64,000 bases of DNA from Carposina sasakii (GCA_014607495.2 CP053169.1:3224001-3288000), one strand, 5' to 3'; positions 20,009 to 33,500 are shown, numbered from the stretch's first letter. Program-made: numbers and translations. Notes: a model not told the origin generated them from the letters alone.

Positions 20009-20777
20009 TACAATACCTATGTACTGTTACAGTTTACAGTCAGCACCACATCATACATATGAATATATAGCGTACCTTATAATATTAATTATTATTATTA
20101 TTATATTATATGGTAGAAACTAAATGGTGTCACTTTATTCTTGACCGTTGAGCTTGTAAGACGTTACTCTGTCCAATTGCAGTTTGAAATAAACTACCTC
20201 CGTTTGTATTTAAAAATGTTAATCGTATTGTTAAATTAGTTACTGAAATAACAATTAAGATAAACAGTGTAAATTAAATGATATGGTGCTGCTTTTCTCG
20301 AATATAATACCACCAAAGGCAGCCTAACTGTGAAATAGTTGAATAAACGGTTGTACATAGTTATACATCGTTTAACTTCGTTTCCTGGATATACCACTGC
20401 TTCATCGGATTTCCTGTGGTAATAGTACGTACTGTACGACTGCAGAAAAAAACACAAAGTAATTTTACGACATAATTTTTTTCCGGGATAAAAAGTAGCC
20501 TAAAGTCCTTTCTCAGGCTAACTAACTAACTGTGTACTTACCTACCATATTTCATTTCAATCGAATCAGTAGTTTTGGCGTGAAAGCGAGACAGACAGTT
20601 ACTTTTGCATGTATAATACTTAGTAAGGATACGAATTCAAGTGGGTTAAAATAACAAAACATACTCGAGGTAAAATTATAAAAACTTTAATTTGTACAAA
20701 CTTATAAAGTAAATTGCATTTTCTGGTTCACAAGGCGCCACGCAATGGATTATTCGACTTATGTTGTTATATAACTA
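20009..20777. other. Intergenic DNA with LINE or Helitron-tail remnants
   Basis: 20477-20640 has CCGGGATAAAAAGTAGCC and GTGAAAGCGAGACAGACAG, phrases common to decayed lepidopteran transposon ends. The rest shows nothing I can name. Unit 2 has the same at about 34784-35637, with an extra roughly 100 bp near 34880-34980. Confidence 0.5.
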
Positions 20778-21156
20778 TACAGGGTTAATTTTAAAACATC
20801 AATAACCTCGCAAGACTAGGTAGCTACCATCATAAACAATAACATTTGTTCTACGAGTTTTGATAATTTGTCACATTTTACTTTCATACAAAAATAAATA
20901 TCAATTCAATATTACCTCTGCATGTTCTTAGGTCTGTACATAATACTGAGGCGCGCGTGATCGCGGGCGTCAACCTTTTCGTATACCTACGAATGGAACA
21001 TAGGCTTACAAATGTCACGACAGTACAATAAAAGCTTGGAAAATCATTTTTAATTAATGTATTGAGTTATGATAAAACTCATAGAACAAATGTTATTGTT
21101 TATGATTTTAGCTATCTAGTCCTGCGAGGTTATTGATGTTTTAAATTAAACCTGTA
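20778..21156. mobile_element. MITE family G (unit 1)
   Basis: It starts TACAGGGTTAATTTTAAAAC and ends GTTTTAAATTAAACCTGTA. Arms of about 80 bp containing AATAACCTCGC and GCGAGGTTATT are inverted. TACAGG ends with TA flanks suggest a mariner-like source. Copies: 35638-36017 and, diverged, 62057-62415. Confidence 0.75.
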
Positions 21157-21943
21157 TATTCATTTACAAGTGTACTAATAATAAGATTCTGGCAAGCTTA
21201 TGTGATGTCAAAAAAAAAATTGATTAGTCTATATTTACTATATTACTTATTTCAATTTTATTTGTAAATTCTTCCAATGTAATTATGTACCTTTAATGCA
21301 GTTTAATGAACATCAAACTGAATGAGATTCTCAATATTGTACCTACCTAAAAAAATTACATAAAAAATTATTATATAAAAAATACAGATCAAATGCAGAG
21401 CTCAACTCTATATGGCAAGACAGGATAGGAATATACAGTGGATTAACCTGTAAATAATCTTGTAAGATGGCCTCCTTACGGCCGGTTTAGCCAACTTGTC
21501 ACCCTGAAATTACGCCCCCGGGGAATGTAGTACATTTAGTTTAAAGCTACATACATCGCCTTTTCGGATTAAAAGTGTACAATTTCTAAAAATATGCGAT
21601 ATTGAGTTAATATTATTTCATTAAGGTTATAAATTATAAACATTGTCATGTAAATGACTAAAACCGATATCCTAAAAAAATGTATTTTTAGAGATTATAC
21701 AGTTTTAATGCGGAAAGACGATATCGTCGCCGTAGAGCGAAAAGTCTCTAAGTAAGTTAAAACGTGTTTTAGTAATGGAATTTTAATATTAATAATAATA
21801 AAACTCCATTACTCATAACACATTTTAACCTACTTAGTGAGTTTTCACTTTACGGCGACGATATAATTACCACGAACTCTTAATAAGTTGATTGTTTCCA
21901 ATATCTCATTGTAATACCGAGACGCGATTGGTTAATGATTAAT
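21157..21943. other. AT-rich sequence with a fold-back near 21715-21862
   Basis: AAGACGATATCGTCGCCGTA near 21716 and TACGGCGACGATATAATTAC near 21852, with TAAAACGTGTTTTAGTAATG and CATTACTCATAACACATTTT between, form a fold-back. Unit 2 lacks it (ACGATATAATTACCACG at 36559 runs straight through), so it is a unit 1 MITE-like insertion or a unit 2 deletion. Confidence 0.5.
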
Positions 21944-22074
21944 CTAAGGCAGCCATTCGGCGTCCGACTTAAGGTTTCTCGAGTTGACTGGCATTTCGGT
22001 GAGATCCTCCTTGCTACTGGCGACCTTGTGGTAAACCTTCTTGCCGGTGTCCACTACGTACTCGACACCGTCAG
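21944..22074 (-). pseudogene. Orphan last exon of the lipocalin gene
   Basis: It encodes ADGVEYVVDTGKKVYHK, then VASSKEDLTEM, and ends ...AEWLP with a TAG stop. It keeps the acceptor AG, and by my reading the only coding change against the intact gene's last exon (36645-36775) is a silent TCG/TCT. No upstream lipocalin exon is linked to it, because the duplication unit starts inside the preceding intron. It can no longer make the protein unless spliced across AsnRS copy 2 from the intact gene. Confidence 0.9.
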
Positions 22075-22202
22075 CTGAAAGTATAATGGGTAATTATTAA
22101 AAGCAAATCGGCAGCTTATATAAGGTCTTTTCAAAATTAGTGGACCTTTTTACCTACCTAGTTTCATGTCAAAAGATAATCATTAATTTTGAAATGACCT
22201 TA

Positions 22203-23129
22203 TACAGGGTGATTTTTGGTCGTCAACGTTCCCGAAAACTACGGAATCTCCTCATCATCACGATCATTTTTCTCCATGGAAGCATACCTGGGAAGTGTGT
22301 GGTTTCCAAAATATTAGGGTCCAAAGTTGAGTAAATAGACTGCATTTTTCTGCATAAATGCACATAGACGCACGTAGCAAGATTTTTTCACGAGAAATAA
22401 TTAATATCTGTCTATAAATAAACTAGCATAAACACTAGACACTATAAATTTCGCTAGGTCAAGTAATTAAAAAAAAATTTAAAAAAAAATAAAAAATTCC
22501 CAGCATTTTTTTTGGCATAAACTTACTTTATTTTATGTATAGAGTACGCACCCTTCGTTAACTCTTTCCGTCACGCTTTTAGATTAAGAATATTTTTAAC
22601 ATATGTATGTAAGTTTTAGCATTATTAACAATAAAAAAATCATATAAAGTAGGAAAAAAAATTATTTATTAAGGTTTTCGAAAAATGAGGTGGTTAGTGC
22701 CACTAACCACCATGACTATTGATACAAACTATTAATGATAATTTACGCATTTCGATGTGAATACACTGCAAAAAACTTAAGAGTAGTAGTATTTTCATGT
22801 AAATATATATAAAACAGATAAATGAGAATAAAGTTAATAAAAAACATTGAAGATAAAAGCTAACTTACTTACCTGTTATTTTTTTTATAAAACACGCTAT
22901 TAAAATTACGTAAGTGCAATATTCAATTCAACTAAATTGAGTTGTCATTCTTTCATTTGGCGGTATATTCGGTCTTATCTTGTCAAGCATGAATCGAACT
23001 TTCATGATAGTTCAACCAATTATAAGTAGATGGCATAGATTTTAATTAAAAAATTCAGAAATAGGTGGTTAGTGACACTAACCACCAAGACTGAAAGAGT
23101 TAAAGGTGGCCACAAAAAAACATCCTGTA
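22203..23129. mobile_element. Mariner-like MITE containing a second MITE (unit 1)
   Basis: The ends TACAGGGTGATTTTTGG and CAAAAAAACATCCTGTA are inverted, with TA flanks. Unit 2 has no element at this point, only TTATACTCGTATATGC (about 36911-36926). Inside lies a TTAA-flanked element. There is no transposase. Confidence 0.7.
22562..23099. mobile_element. piggyBac-like MITE with 23-bp palindromes
   Basis: It is flanked on both sides by TTAA (22558-22561 and 23100-23103). The ends are CTCTTTCCGT and ACTGAAAG. The TTAA target and CYCTTT ends fit the piggyBac type. Two perfect palindromes, GGTGGTTAGTG-N-CACTAACCACC, lie at 22689-22711 (centre C) and 23064-23086 (centre A). Confidence 0.75.
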
Positions 23130-23711
23130 TATGCTGATGCGAGGCTTCAATAGAACACATCAGCTGCATCTCGTTCCATGCATGTCGTAAGAGTGGACTA
23201 AGAAATTTAGGAGTGTTCTTTCAGGCAACTTGTCACTGGTTTTAAACATCGGTTGCCGCTATGCTAAACGTGGCTATAGGATCTCCGCGACCCTACAGTT
23301 CTGGATACCCCATTTTTTGGGAGCAAAGCCGTGTGTATACAGGGTGTGGGTGACAGCCAGGCAAATACTAAAATGCTGAACAAGTACTATTGTGTTGAGT
23401 TATACTATAGTGTTATTACTCGCAGGAAATGTATTTTTAATTTCATTATCAGTAATCTTTGCTCTCCGCGCCAATTGTATCGGGCGATCCTGTGAGTAAT
23501 TAAATGGGGTTATTGGTTGTGAGATACATTGCTGTTTTTTTAGATCACTTGTGACTCTCCATTGGGGTTGATTAGTATTTTGATCTTTTTTGGGACCAAC
23601 TTTTTTTTAAATCAAGGGGGTTAAAATTTTGTTTTTAAGTCATTATCCAAGGCCTACTTCAACGAACTACACAATGAAAAAAATGTCTGAAAATTTTGAA
23701 ATTTTCCTGTG
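23130..23711 (+). repeat. Family A repeat and unit 1 right edge
   Basis: 23133-23335 is a family A copy (CTGATGCGAGGCTTC, GCATGTCGTAAGAG). The remainder to 23711 is non-coding and recurs at 36920-37491 with several deletions. Confidence 0.6.
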
Positions 23712-24179
23712 TTTATATTGTAGCTGCGTGATGTACCTAAGCCTAACAATAATACCTGAGTCTGTACCGTTCGCGGTAGAAATCTAGTGTTATGTTAGGT
23801 GGACGGACACACGATTGCATCACGGCTAAGCACGGCACAGCAGATTTTTAGTAGGTATGCAATTTCGTGTAGATGCGCTTCAAATTATTTGCATACAATG
23901 TTAAAATCTCCAGCCCCACAAATGCTTTTTCTTAAAACCACTATACCGAAAATAAGGTATAACAGCGACATCTATGATTTTCCTACATTGAAATAGTCAA
24001 AATATTTTTCCACACTAGATAGCGCTACAGTTTTTTGTAATTCTACTCCACGGTAGATGTCTCCTTTTTCAAATAATAATACGTGACTGGTTAAACCAAG
24101 TCACTTAGTTGGAACCTAGTCAAAATCCCATTAAAAAAACAATATGTCAAAGTTAATTGTCAATGTCAAACATTCTTTT

Positions 24180-24410
24180 TTTTTTTTTTTTTATATTTTC
24201 ACAAATTTATTTAGGTAAGATTGTTTGTTAATTAAATATAAAACTAACTTAGAACTACTTAGATCTATGGTGTGCTTGTGGGAGATCGGTTGACCATCCA
24301 AATTTTTACAGGATGGTCAGCCGATCTACCTTATCAGGTAGCGTGCCCAAAATGCTGGCTGCGTTGCCGCGCTGAATGGCTATGCTTATTCTTTGGCCTA
24401 AGTAGCAGCC
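24180..24410 (-). mobile_element. 5'-truncated LINE inserted upstream of AsnRS copy 2
   Basis: This 231-bp insertion is absent from unit 1. It is flanked by an 11-bp duplication, AACATTCTTTT (24169-24179 and 24411-24421), and has its poly-A at the left (T run on +), so it lies on the minus strand. It holds the last codons of a LINE ORF and a strong hairpin of 16-base arms (24284-24299 with 24311-24326). It sits about 110-340 bases upstream of the AsnRS start codon, in the presumed promoter region. Confidence 0.9.
24306..24410 (-). pseudogene. C-terminal fragment of LINE reverse transcriptase ORF
   Basis: The minus-strand frame reads YLGQRISIAIQRGNAASIL then GTLPDKVDRLTIL and a stop. The QRGNAASILGT ending is characteristic of a non-LTR retrotransposon ORF C-terminus. 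It is cut off at its 5' end by the insertion boundary. Confidence 0.8.
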
Positions 24411-24516
24411 AACATTCTTTTAAAAGTTCGATTTCGCAATACGTGGATAGCAAGCGGTTTGTTTAATGTATTAATAAATTAATTGTGTTTTGATAATATA
24501 TTCAACACAGTAAATT

Positions 24517-27500
24517 ATGGCAGATATAGAAAAATTAAGCATAGGTTTGTATTTTGGTATTGGTTCTTGTACTAATATAATTCTAACCTTACTTTCCAGT
24601 CCTTACTCAAATTGTAATAAATTCGTGTAAAACTCTATTTGTTGCTTTTAAATCTATAGGTTTGACTTCTAATAGTCTTACTAGTATCACGATATATGTA
24701 TGTAAATAGTTACTTAAAGATTTGCGTACATTGCATCATCCATGTTTACTGCATTGCATGAAATGCAACAATGTGCCTAAAGTTACGATAAAATCTAACT
24801 GCAGTGTCCAGGTTTTAAATTATCTAAATATATTTCAAGAAGGTAAAATGTATTAAGCTAGGGTTTAATTAAACTGTACCTACTATTGGACTATGCCAAA
24901 TAAATTCAGTTGGTATACATGTACCTCTATACAAAGTTCTTTAGTTCATGTGTTCTAATATTTCAGGTGAGATATACACCTCAGACAAGAAAGGTAGTGA
25001 TGAGACTGGCGATGGCACAGAAGAGAAGCCATTTAAGACCATCCTACAGGCCATGCGACATGCTGGCAAGGAGCCATTCCCAGTCATCTATGTAGATGCA
25101 AAGGAAGAAGGTAAAACTTAACTTACACACTCTTACTTACATGTCTTCTTCTTTATTAGGTACACTTAGGGGCCTCTATCACCATCAAGTAAAGTTTCAT
25201 AAGTTACTTCCAGAATAACACTAGTTAACCAGTAAGTTAAACTTAAAAGAAGAAGTATTCGCCAAATGTGACAGATATTTAATACATTTAGCTGTAAAAT
25301 GTAATTTTGCAACATTGTTAAACTTTACATGCATTGTAATAACACCTGACCTTTAAAGGCAAAGGATTCGATGTGGCTGCCAAGTCACAGCTGAAGAAAA
25401 TTCAGAAGATATGGGTGAGGGAGAACTACAAGCAGGCAGACAAGGCCAAAGCTGAGGAAGAGGGCAATGATAAAAGACTCCAGAACCTGGAGGAAGCTAA
25501 GAAGATCATCATCAAAGAGGACCCCAACTTGCCCAAGGCTAAAGTCATACCAATTTCTGAAAGTAAGTAAATACTCTGTAATATTTTAGTATTGTTGTTA
25601 AATTGTGTCATAGTATGAAATTTAAAGAGTTAAAAATTATACACACACAATATTTTAAACACACTAATTACAAAAAGGAATATTTTTTTAAGGGTAGTGG
25701 AACACTTATTTTCCGAATTAATTGGGACCGGGGTCGATTCGGTTAATCAGAAATTTGGATAATCTGACATAGACTAGTAATAAAGAAAATTCAATATGTA
25801 TTATTGAGTTAAAAAAAGCAAACATTTTGATTTCGTTTTACAAAAGCCACGTGACGCAAAACATATAGTGTCTTGACTCTAACTTTCAACCATAATAGTT
25901 AAAATATATCTGGACTCCAGCGACTTGTTACAACAAAATAAAACAAAAATTACTTGGTTTTAATTTTTTTTATATTACGCTTAGGACCGATTCGGATAAT
26001 TGGAGATTCGGTTAATCAGTGTTTGGAGAATAGGCATTCTATTGTATGTACTTAAGAAAATTACTGTCATAATATTTGGATCACCAGAAAAGTTGGTTGT
26101 AGGTTTTATTACCACATAATTGAGTTAATAATCATATACTTAGTAATAAATACATTTTTATTATGGTAGGAGGTAATGTAGTACATCTGTGTTTACTGAA
26201 ATTACAATAATGCTACTTAAAGTGAACAGTAAAGACAATAGCAATGAGTTATTGCTGAATTGATTTTGATATTTGTTTTTTGTCAGCAAATTTTTATACA
26301 ATGAATATCATTACAATTTCAATTCTAATTTCTAACAAAGATAGTGTTGTTATATAAATGTAAGTTTTAATCAAATTAAGTTGATGTTAAGATTTGGATG
26401 ATCTAAATATAGTAATTACTCAAGGTGATAATAGGTGTTCGCTGACTCCTTTTCCACATACCTAGGTATATTGCCATTGGGCTTATTTCAATCTGCACGG
26501 ATTATGGCAGTAGCCTATAGGGTGGCGTGGGGGAGGACAACGTCCAGCAACGGACTGCAATAGCCCGATGTGATAATTGATACAATACTTATTTTTATTT
26601 CCAGCAAAGGAGCATCGAGGCGAAAGAATATGCGTACGCGGCTGGGTGCACCGCCTACGTCGACAGGGCAAATCCCTGATGTTTCTAACCCTGCGGGACG
26701 GCACGGGATTCTTGCAGTGCGTACTCAACGGCGCCCTGTGTCAGACGTACAACGCACTTGTACTGTCTACCGAGTCGTCGGTCGTGTTGTACGGAACGCT
26801 GGCGGCTGTGCCTGAGGGGAAGAGTGTCAGTTGTTTTGTTATTACTTTGTGAATCGCAGTATCTGTAGCAAATCAGGTGATCAGTCAGTTTTAAGATTAA
26901 ACATCCACAGATACAATAGCAACAATTATACAGGATAGAAACATTGATGTGTTAGCTAGAAACGAAAACAGTCAAAAGTATATAAAAAATAGAATATGCA
27001 GGATGTAACAAAAGTGAAAAGCTATGTAATAGCCCACTAAAAGAAAACTATCCACAAAATGTCAGACTCGAAATCACATATTTATTTTTCCAGATAGTAT
27101 GGAAAATTCCTAAACAACTCAGAACTTCTCCATACTATCTGGAAAAATAAACATGTGATTTCGAGTCTCAAAATTTGGAAATAGGTTCTCTATAGTAGGC
27201 TATTTAATAGCTTCTCGCTAAACATACCCTTTCTGTTACACCCCAGGATGCACGGCTCTTTCGTAATATACAGAGTGTAACAGAAAGGGTGTTTGGAGCC
27301 TGTCAGTTATATCCCGCGTATTTGTAACCAAACAAACAACAAAAAGATCCCTTTTCAGCTGGACGCTGCTAAGACAAAGTAGGGGTAGCCTACCATGCAA
27401 AACATCGCTCATTTTCAAAGGTGGTGTATATATTAGGTATACTCGTATTTATGTGTGCGGAGCGTTTGGTTACTAGCTATCGTACTATAAGTTTATATTT

Positions 27501-30500
27501 CGATTCCTACATGTACCTATTGACGGCCGATTGGTGTAGTAGGTAGTGACCCTGCCTGCGGCGCCATATCCTGGCGTTCGAATCCCGGTAGGTGCAAACA
27601 TTGATATGATGAATATCGATGTTTGTTTCCGAGTCATGGATGTTTATATACTTATCTATGTATTTATACACCGTTGCTTAGTATACACGACACAAGACCT
27701 TAGGGATCTTAGTGTGGGACTAGGTCAATGTGTTGTGTAGTGTGTGAATATTAATATGAATGTGTTGCGCAGGCGCCGGGCGGACACGAGTTGTCGTGTG
27801 ACTACTGGCAGCTGGTGGGGCTGGCGCCCCCGGGCGGCGCTGACGCCATCCTCAACGAGGAAGCCTTGCCGGACGTACAGTTAGACAACAGGTGAACATA
27901 CCAGGTTTCTTGGGACATAAGGGAGCTAATTCCTTTAGATCAGTGGTTCCCGAAGTGGTCCAGGTGGACCCCCAGGGGTCTACAGAAGACTCGACGGGGG
28001 TCTACGTTGGCGTGAAAAAATTGGTGGTCACAATTAATTTGTATGTGATGTAGGCCTGTAGTGGGTCCATCAGAATCAGTAAACTTTTGAAAGGGGTCTA
28101 CGAGAAATAAATGTTTGGGAACCTCTGCTTTAGATGAAATCAAACTCCAACTTTGTTTCTTCCTTTTATTGGGATTGAATGTAAAAGCGACTAACCAGCA
28201 GATACAGTGAATGGCAAATGATTTAATGGGATTGAATGTGAAAGCGACTAACCAGCAGATACAGTGTATGAAGTCTCCTATAGCTAGTTTTATTAGAATG
28301 AAGTTACCCTTAATTTAGCTAGATTGCTATTAACCAAATAATAGGCGTTGCCGAAACACATTTTTTACTGGCTGCGCCGGAAGGAGAGTTATGTTATATA
28401 AGTATACAGCGGCTGCGACGACCGCCAGTACACTTATAAAACACTATGGCCCGCCCTCGTAAAACATTACACCGGAGCGAAGCCGAGGCGGGTCCCTAGT
28501 TAAACATATAAACCTTCCTCTTGAATCACGGATTGGATTCGTTATCGTTTGCTAGATTGTTGTATTTGTGCCCGAAAAGCAGCGGTAGGCTCACACCTTA
28601 CCATGTGGGACTTAATAAGCTAACTGGTGAAAAGTGGGTGCGTAAAGTGCATACTTTTGCCCTATCTGGGGTTAATGGGCGTAGTCACACCAATATGTAT
28701 GTATATATAGGTTTGTTACAAATTTTTGTACCTAGACACCTAGTTAATCTAAAACTCCACTCCCCAGGCACATAATGATCCGAGGCGAGAACACATCGAA
28801 AGTGCTCCGAGCCCGGGCAGCGGTAACGCGCGCCTTCCGAGACCACTTCCACACGCGAGGTTATACTGAGGTGTGTCCGCCCACGCTGGTGCAGACACAA
28901 TGCGAGGGCGGCAGCACGCTGTTCTCGTTACAGTACTTCGGGTGAGTTCGGGTGTTTCCGCCGACATTCGGGTGTAGTCGGTCTATCTTCGGGCGAGTTC
29001 GGGTGTTTCCACCGAGGTTCGGCTGTCAGTCGTCTATCTTTGGGTGAGTTTGTCTGTTTCCGCCGATGGTCGTCTATTTCTATCTTCCACACGCGAGGCT
29101 ACACCGAGGTGTGTCCGCCGACACTGACAATGCGAGGGCGGCAGCACGCTGTTCTCGTTACAGTACTTTGGCCCCCTGATTACGTAAAAGCAATAGCAAA
29201 GCCGAAGCCATCGCGATAATCTCGAGTGTGTGTGTGTGTGTGTGTGCTTGAGCGAGGTGCGGGGCGCGGGAGGACCCGAGCGTTCGTTGCGCCCAAGCAC
29301 AAACACCCTCAATATTCGCGATCGCGCGGCTTCGGCTTTGCTATTGCTTTTACGTAATCAGGGGGCGGGTGAGTTCGGGTTTCGGTCGTCTATCTTCGGG
29401 TGTTTCCGTCAACACTCGGCGATTGGTGGTTAGTCAATTTAGTGACGTCACTTTTGTAGTTAAACTTTCCTAGGATAGTGGTGCATAGCAACACCTTGCT
29501 CACATAGCAAAATCACGCCCTCTTTGATTGTTTTTTGTAATGACACAGTTGATATTTTCATTATAGTAAAACGAGTATGTAGCAATTCCTTTAAAATTAT
29601 CATATCTATTGATTGTCACTGATCCTCAACATCTGACCCCGCTGTGCTAAACGAGGCTATAGAATCTTATTCGCCATCCTGCAGTTCTGACTGCCAGATG
29701 CGGCTCCTGGTATTTTCAGATGGGAGTTCACATTTTTTTAATTTTGAGCAAAATCCTCACTTATCGCGACCATATCGCGTTCTAACTCGGACTAAGCGAC
29801 ATCTAGTGGCCGCATACGTACACTACGAATTAATGTGAGCGGCGCTCCAGATAAGGCTTGTTTTTTCATACGAAATCTTCTGTTCCACGCGCCGGCCTAT
29901 GTCGGTATGTCTCTTTCGCACTCATTGAAGACTGTACTAGGAATCGTACTAAATTACGTTTCATAAGAGCGGCGATCGCTTGCGCTCCACTCGATACATA
30001 AGATTACAACTTATTTGAGACGAACGCGTAGACAATATTGTATAAACATAGTAGAATTGAAAGATAATTATAAATATAGAGAAATATAGATTGCCTATGT
30101 AATCTTCGTGGGTGGGAGTGCACTGCTCGAGCGCTCCTTAGGACGAGCTGCCAGTGCTGACTGCCCTATCTTGTGAACATAGCCCCTGTCGATATGGTTA
30201 TGTATTTGATAGGCACTTTCTAGGCAAACATGTACCACCCTAGGCCGCATCTTGCTTAACATCAGGCACGATGGCGGTCAAATGTTTGCCTAGCTAATTT
30301 ACTTTAGAGTACCTTTGCTATTTGTAATACATAACACAAATGTTTTTATTTTTGTTACAGCCAAAAAGCGTACCTGACGCAAAGTTCGCAGCTATATTTA
30401 GAAACCTGTTTGCCCGCACTCGGCAAAGTTTATTGTATAGCGCAGTCGTATAGAGCGGAACAGTCGAGAACTAGGCGCCATTTAGCTGAGTAAGTGTATA

Positions 30501-33500
30501 TTTTGTAGCGCTTATGTTACTATTTAGCTGACTAAGTGTATATTTTGTAGCCCTTATATTTCCATTTAGCTGAGTATGTTTGCTTTTTGTAGCCTTTGTG
30601 TTATATTTCAGCTGTGTAAATTTCATTTTCATAGCTCTTATGTTGCCATTTAGCTGAGTAAGTGTGCCTTTTGTAGCGCTTATGCTACTATTTAGCTGAA
30701 CAAATGTACATACCTTTATTTTTTTCTTAACTTTGTTACATTTTTTAATAACTATTTACTGCTGATAGCCGGATCTCTCTGGTCGTGTCACATTGAACTA
30801 CAGAGTGAGGGAGTGAGGCACTATAAAAATCTCCTATGCAGTTAACTAATCTCCATTGAGATTGTCCGCCATGATCGAAATACGGTCTGAAGATTATTAT
30901 TTGAAAATGATTATTTATTTGCCACAATTGCTGTAATAAACTTCTCATTTACATTATTAGATCAGAGACGTGTTTCGCCGAAAAATTTAGCATGCAAATA
31001 CATATTTTAATTTATTCAACAATGGTTCAAAATTTATTATAAGTACTTAAGTAATACTAAAGCCAAAAAAATCCGCCAGTTCTGTTTCTCCTGAACAAGA
31101 AGAACGGCATAGAAACTTGTCCTTTAAAAAGTGTCCTTGTGACTTTATTATTTCATCATCATCATTTACAGTCCTGAGAAGTCCACTGTTGGACATAGGC
31201 CTCCCCCAACAACCTCCACTCCGACCGGTCGGAAGCAGCCTGCATCCAACCGACTCCCGCCACCTTGGCCAGGTCGTCCGTCCACCTCGCGGGTGACCTT
31301 CCCACGCTGTGTTTGCCGATACGTGGTATCCACTCTAAAACTTTCCGACTCCATCGGAACTTAACTTTATTATTTATCTAATATAAGAAAACAAAATTAC
31401 TTTTGACTATGTACTTACGTGCTCGTATTATTATTCTCCTCCGTAATTCGCAGATACACTCACTTGGAGGGTGAAATAGCGTTCATAACGTTCGATGACT
31501 TATTGAACGCGTTAGAGGACTTGGTCGTGGACGTTGTAGAAAGGGTCCTCGATTCGCCCGCGGGCGAACTTGTCAAAGAACTCAACCCTAACTTCAAGGT
31601 ACGAAGGTCTAGTTTAGATTTGTTAGTACTAACTGACACTTTAGTACATATACCTATAGATATACATACATACATAGACTGTTCCCGAAAATGGGCCAGA
31701 AACTGCAGGATAATAAAGGGGGACCCACAGTCATGTTTAAAATTAGTCGTCAGCCTATTACAGTCCACTGCTGGACGTAGGCCTCCCCTAGTGTACGCCA
31801 CATGGCTCGATCTCCCGTTTTCGCTACTACCACTTTTCACTACCAGCCGCCCTCTTTAAGTCATCGGTCCATCTGGCCGGAGGACGCCCAACACTACGTT
31901 TTAAATGTTTAAAATAAGTTCTAAGTTGTATTTTACTTTCATCATCATCATCATCATCAGCCTATTACAGTCCACTGCTGGACGTAGACCTCCCCGGGGC
32001 ACGCCACAAAACTGCCATGGGGGGTATTTGCCCATAGTCACCACGCTGGGCAGGCGGGTTGGTGACCGCAATTTGTATTTTGGATTATGTTGTCAACACG
32101 GGAGGCGCTGCTGCCCACCTCCCGTAAACCCTTAATCGCCTCGTACGATACCCACGGGCAGACATGGGGTGGTACGAATTCTACTCTGCCGGCACTACGC
32201 GGCCAATTTTACTTTATTTTAATTTAATTTATGTGTTTTCAGAAACCTTCTCGGCCGTTCAAACGTATGACGTATATCGAAGCTATTGAATACCTCCGTG
32301 AGCACAACATTACCAAGGAAGATGGCTCTTTCTATGAGTTTGGAGAAGTACGTATCTAACTTACGCCGTTCGAACTTCGATCCCAGTAACGGGCCTGTAC
32401 CAATGAATTTATTTAATGTACGGATATTAATGTTATAAAATTATCACATAGCTCGTTGTTTCGGAAAGCACGTAAAACCGTTGGTCCTGCGCCTGATCTC
32501 TCTCCGGTCGTGTCGGCTTTCCGTCCCATCGGACTATGAGAGTGACGGAATAGAGAGTGCATCTGTGTTTGCACACACACTTGTGCACTATAATATCTCT
32601 TGCGCCTAACTTATCTCCGTAGAGATTGGCCATCTTGACCGAAATAAGGTCGGAGACCTTACATAGTCATCCTCGTTTTTTTTACTGGATATAAAACTGT
32701 AGCGAAGCCAAGTATCGGATACAAGAGAGAACCACAATCCAATGCAAATCCTAGAACGCGATATCGAAGTCTCACAATAATTGGAATATATACATGGGCC
32801 AAAAAAACGAATAAGGGTCGGTGGTGGCGGAACCCCTCCCCATGTCACCACGCCCACACTTGTGAGAAACTTCCATATCGCGTTCTTCTTCTTCTGCAAT
32901 TCTTAATAAAAACAAATCATATTCGGCAGGACATCCCGGAGATGCCCGAACGCAAGATGACGGACGCGATCGGCGAGCCAATACTACTGTGTCGGTTCCC
33001 GGCAGAGATCAAGTCGTTCTACATGTCACGATGTGCAGACGACACGAGACTAACCGAGTCTGTTGACGTGTTGATGCCGGGCGTCGGCGAGATTGTGGGC
33101 GGGTCTATGAGAACGTGGAACTATGACGAGCTTATGGAAGGTAGGCTGGACAATAATATTTTTTTAATGTATTTGTATCGAAAGAAATATTCGAGAAATA
33201 ATAACTTAGCTAGTGTGAAAACTTTCAAGATATTAGGTAAGAATTTTTTTGAATTTGCCAAAAACGTTCCATACAAAAGGCTATCTTGTTATGACGTCAC
33301 GCCTATATATGCGCGTAATAATAACTTTTGTTCGATAGATATATTAAATATTGCGTTTATAAAATATGGTCACAAAACAAAAGTTGCTATAAATTATGCA
33401 GGTGGTTGGTTGATGTTGTAATTTTCAATTAAAATTACATTTTAAAATGGACTTGCCCACCTAACGTTGAAAGTTTATTGCCTTCTCATTTGGTCGCAAA

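Larger units (their letters stand above)
2819..23711 (+). repeat. Tandem segmental duplication, unit 1
   Basis: From TTTATATTGTAGCTGCGTGA onward the sequence repeats, exon by exon and intron by intron, from 23712. The unit contains AsnRS copy 1 and an orphan lipocalin exon. It ends with GAAATTTTCCTGTG and passes directly into unit 2. By eye I see no shared bases at the join, which suggests end joining, not homologous exchange. Length differences between the units come from separate transposon insertions and small indels. Confidence 0.95.
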
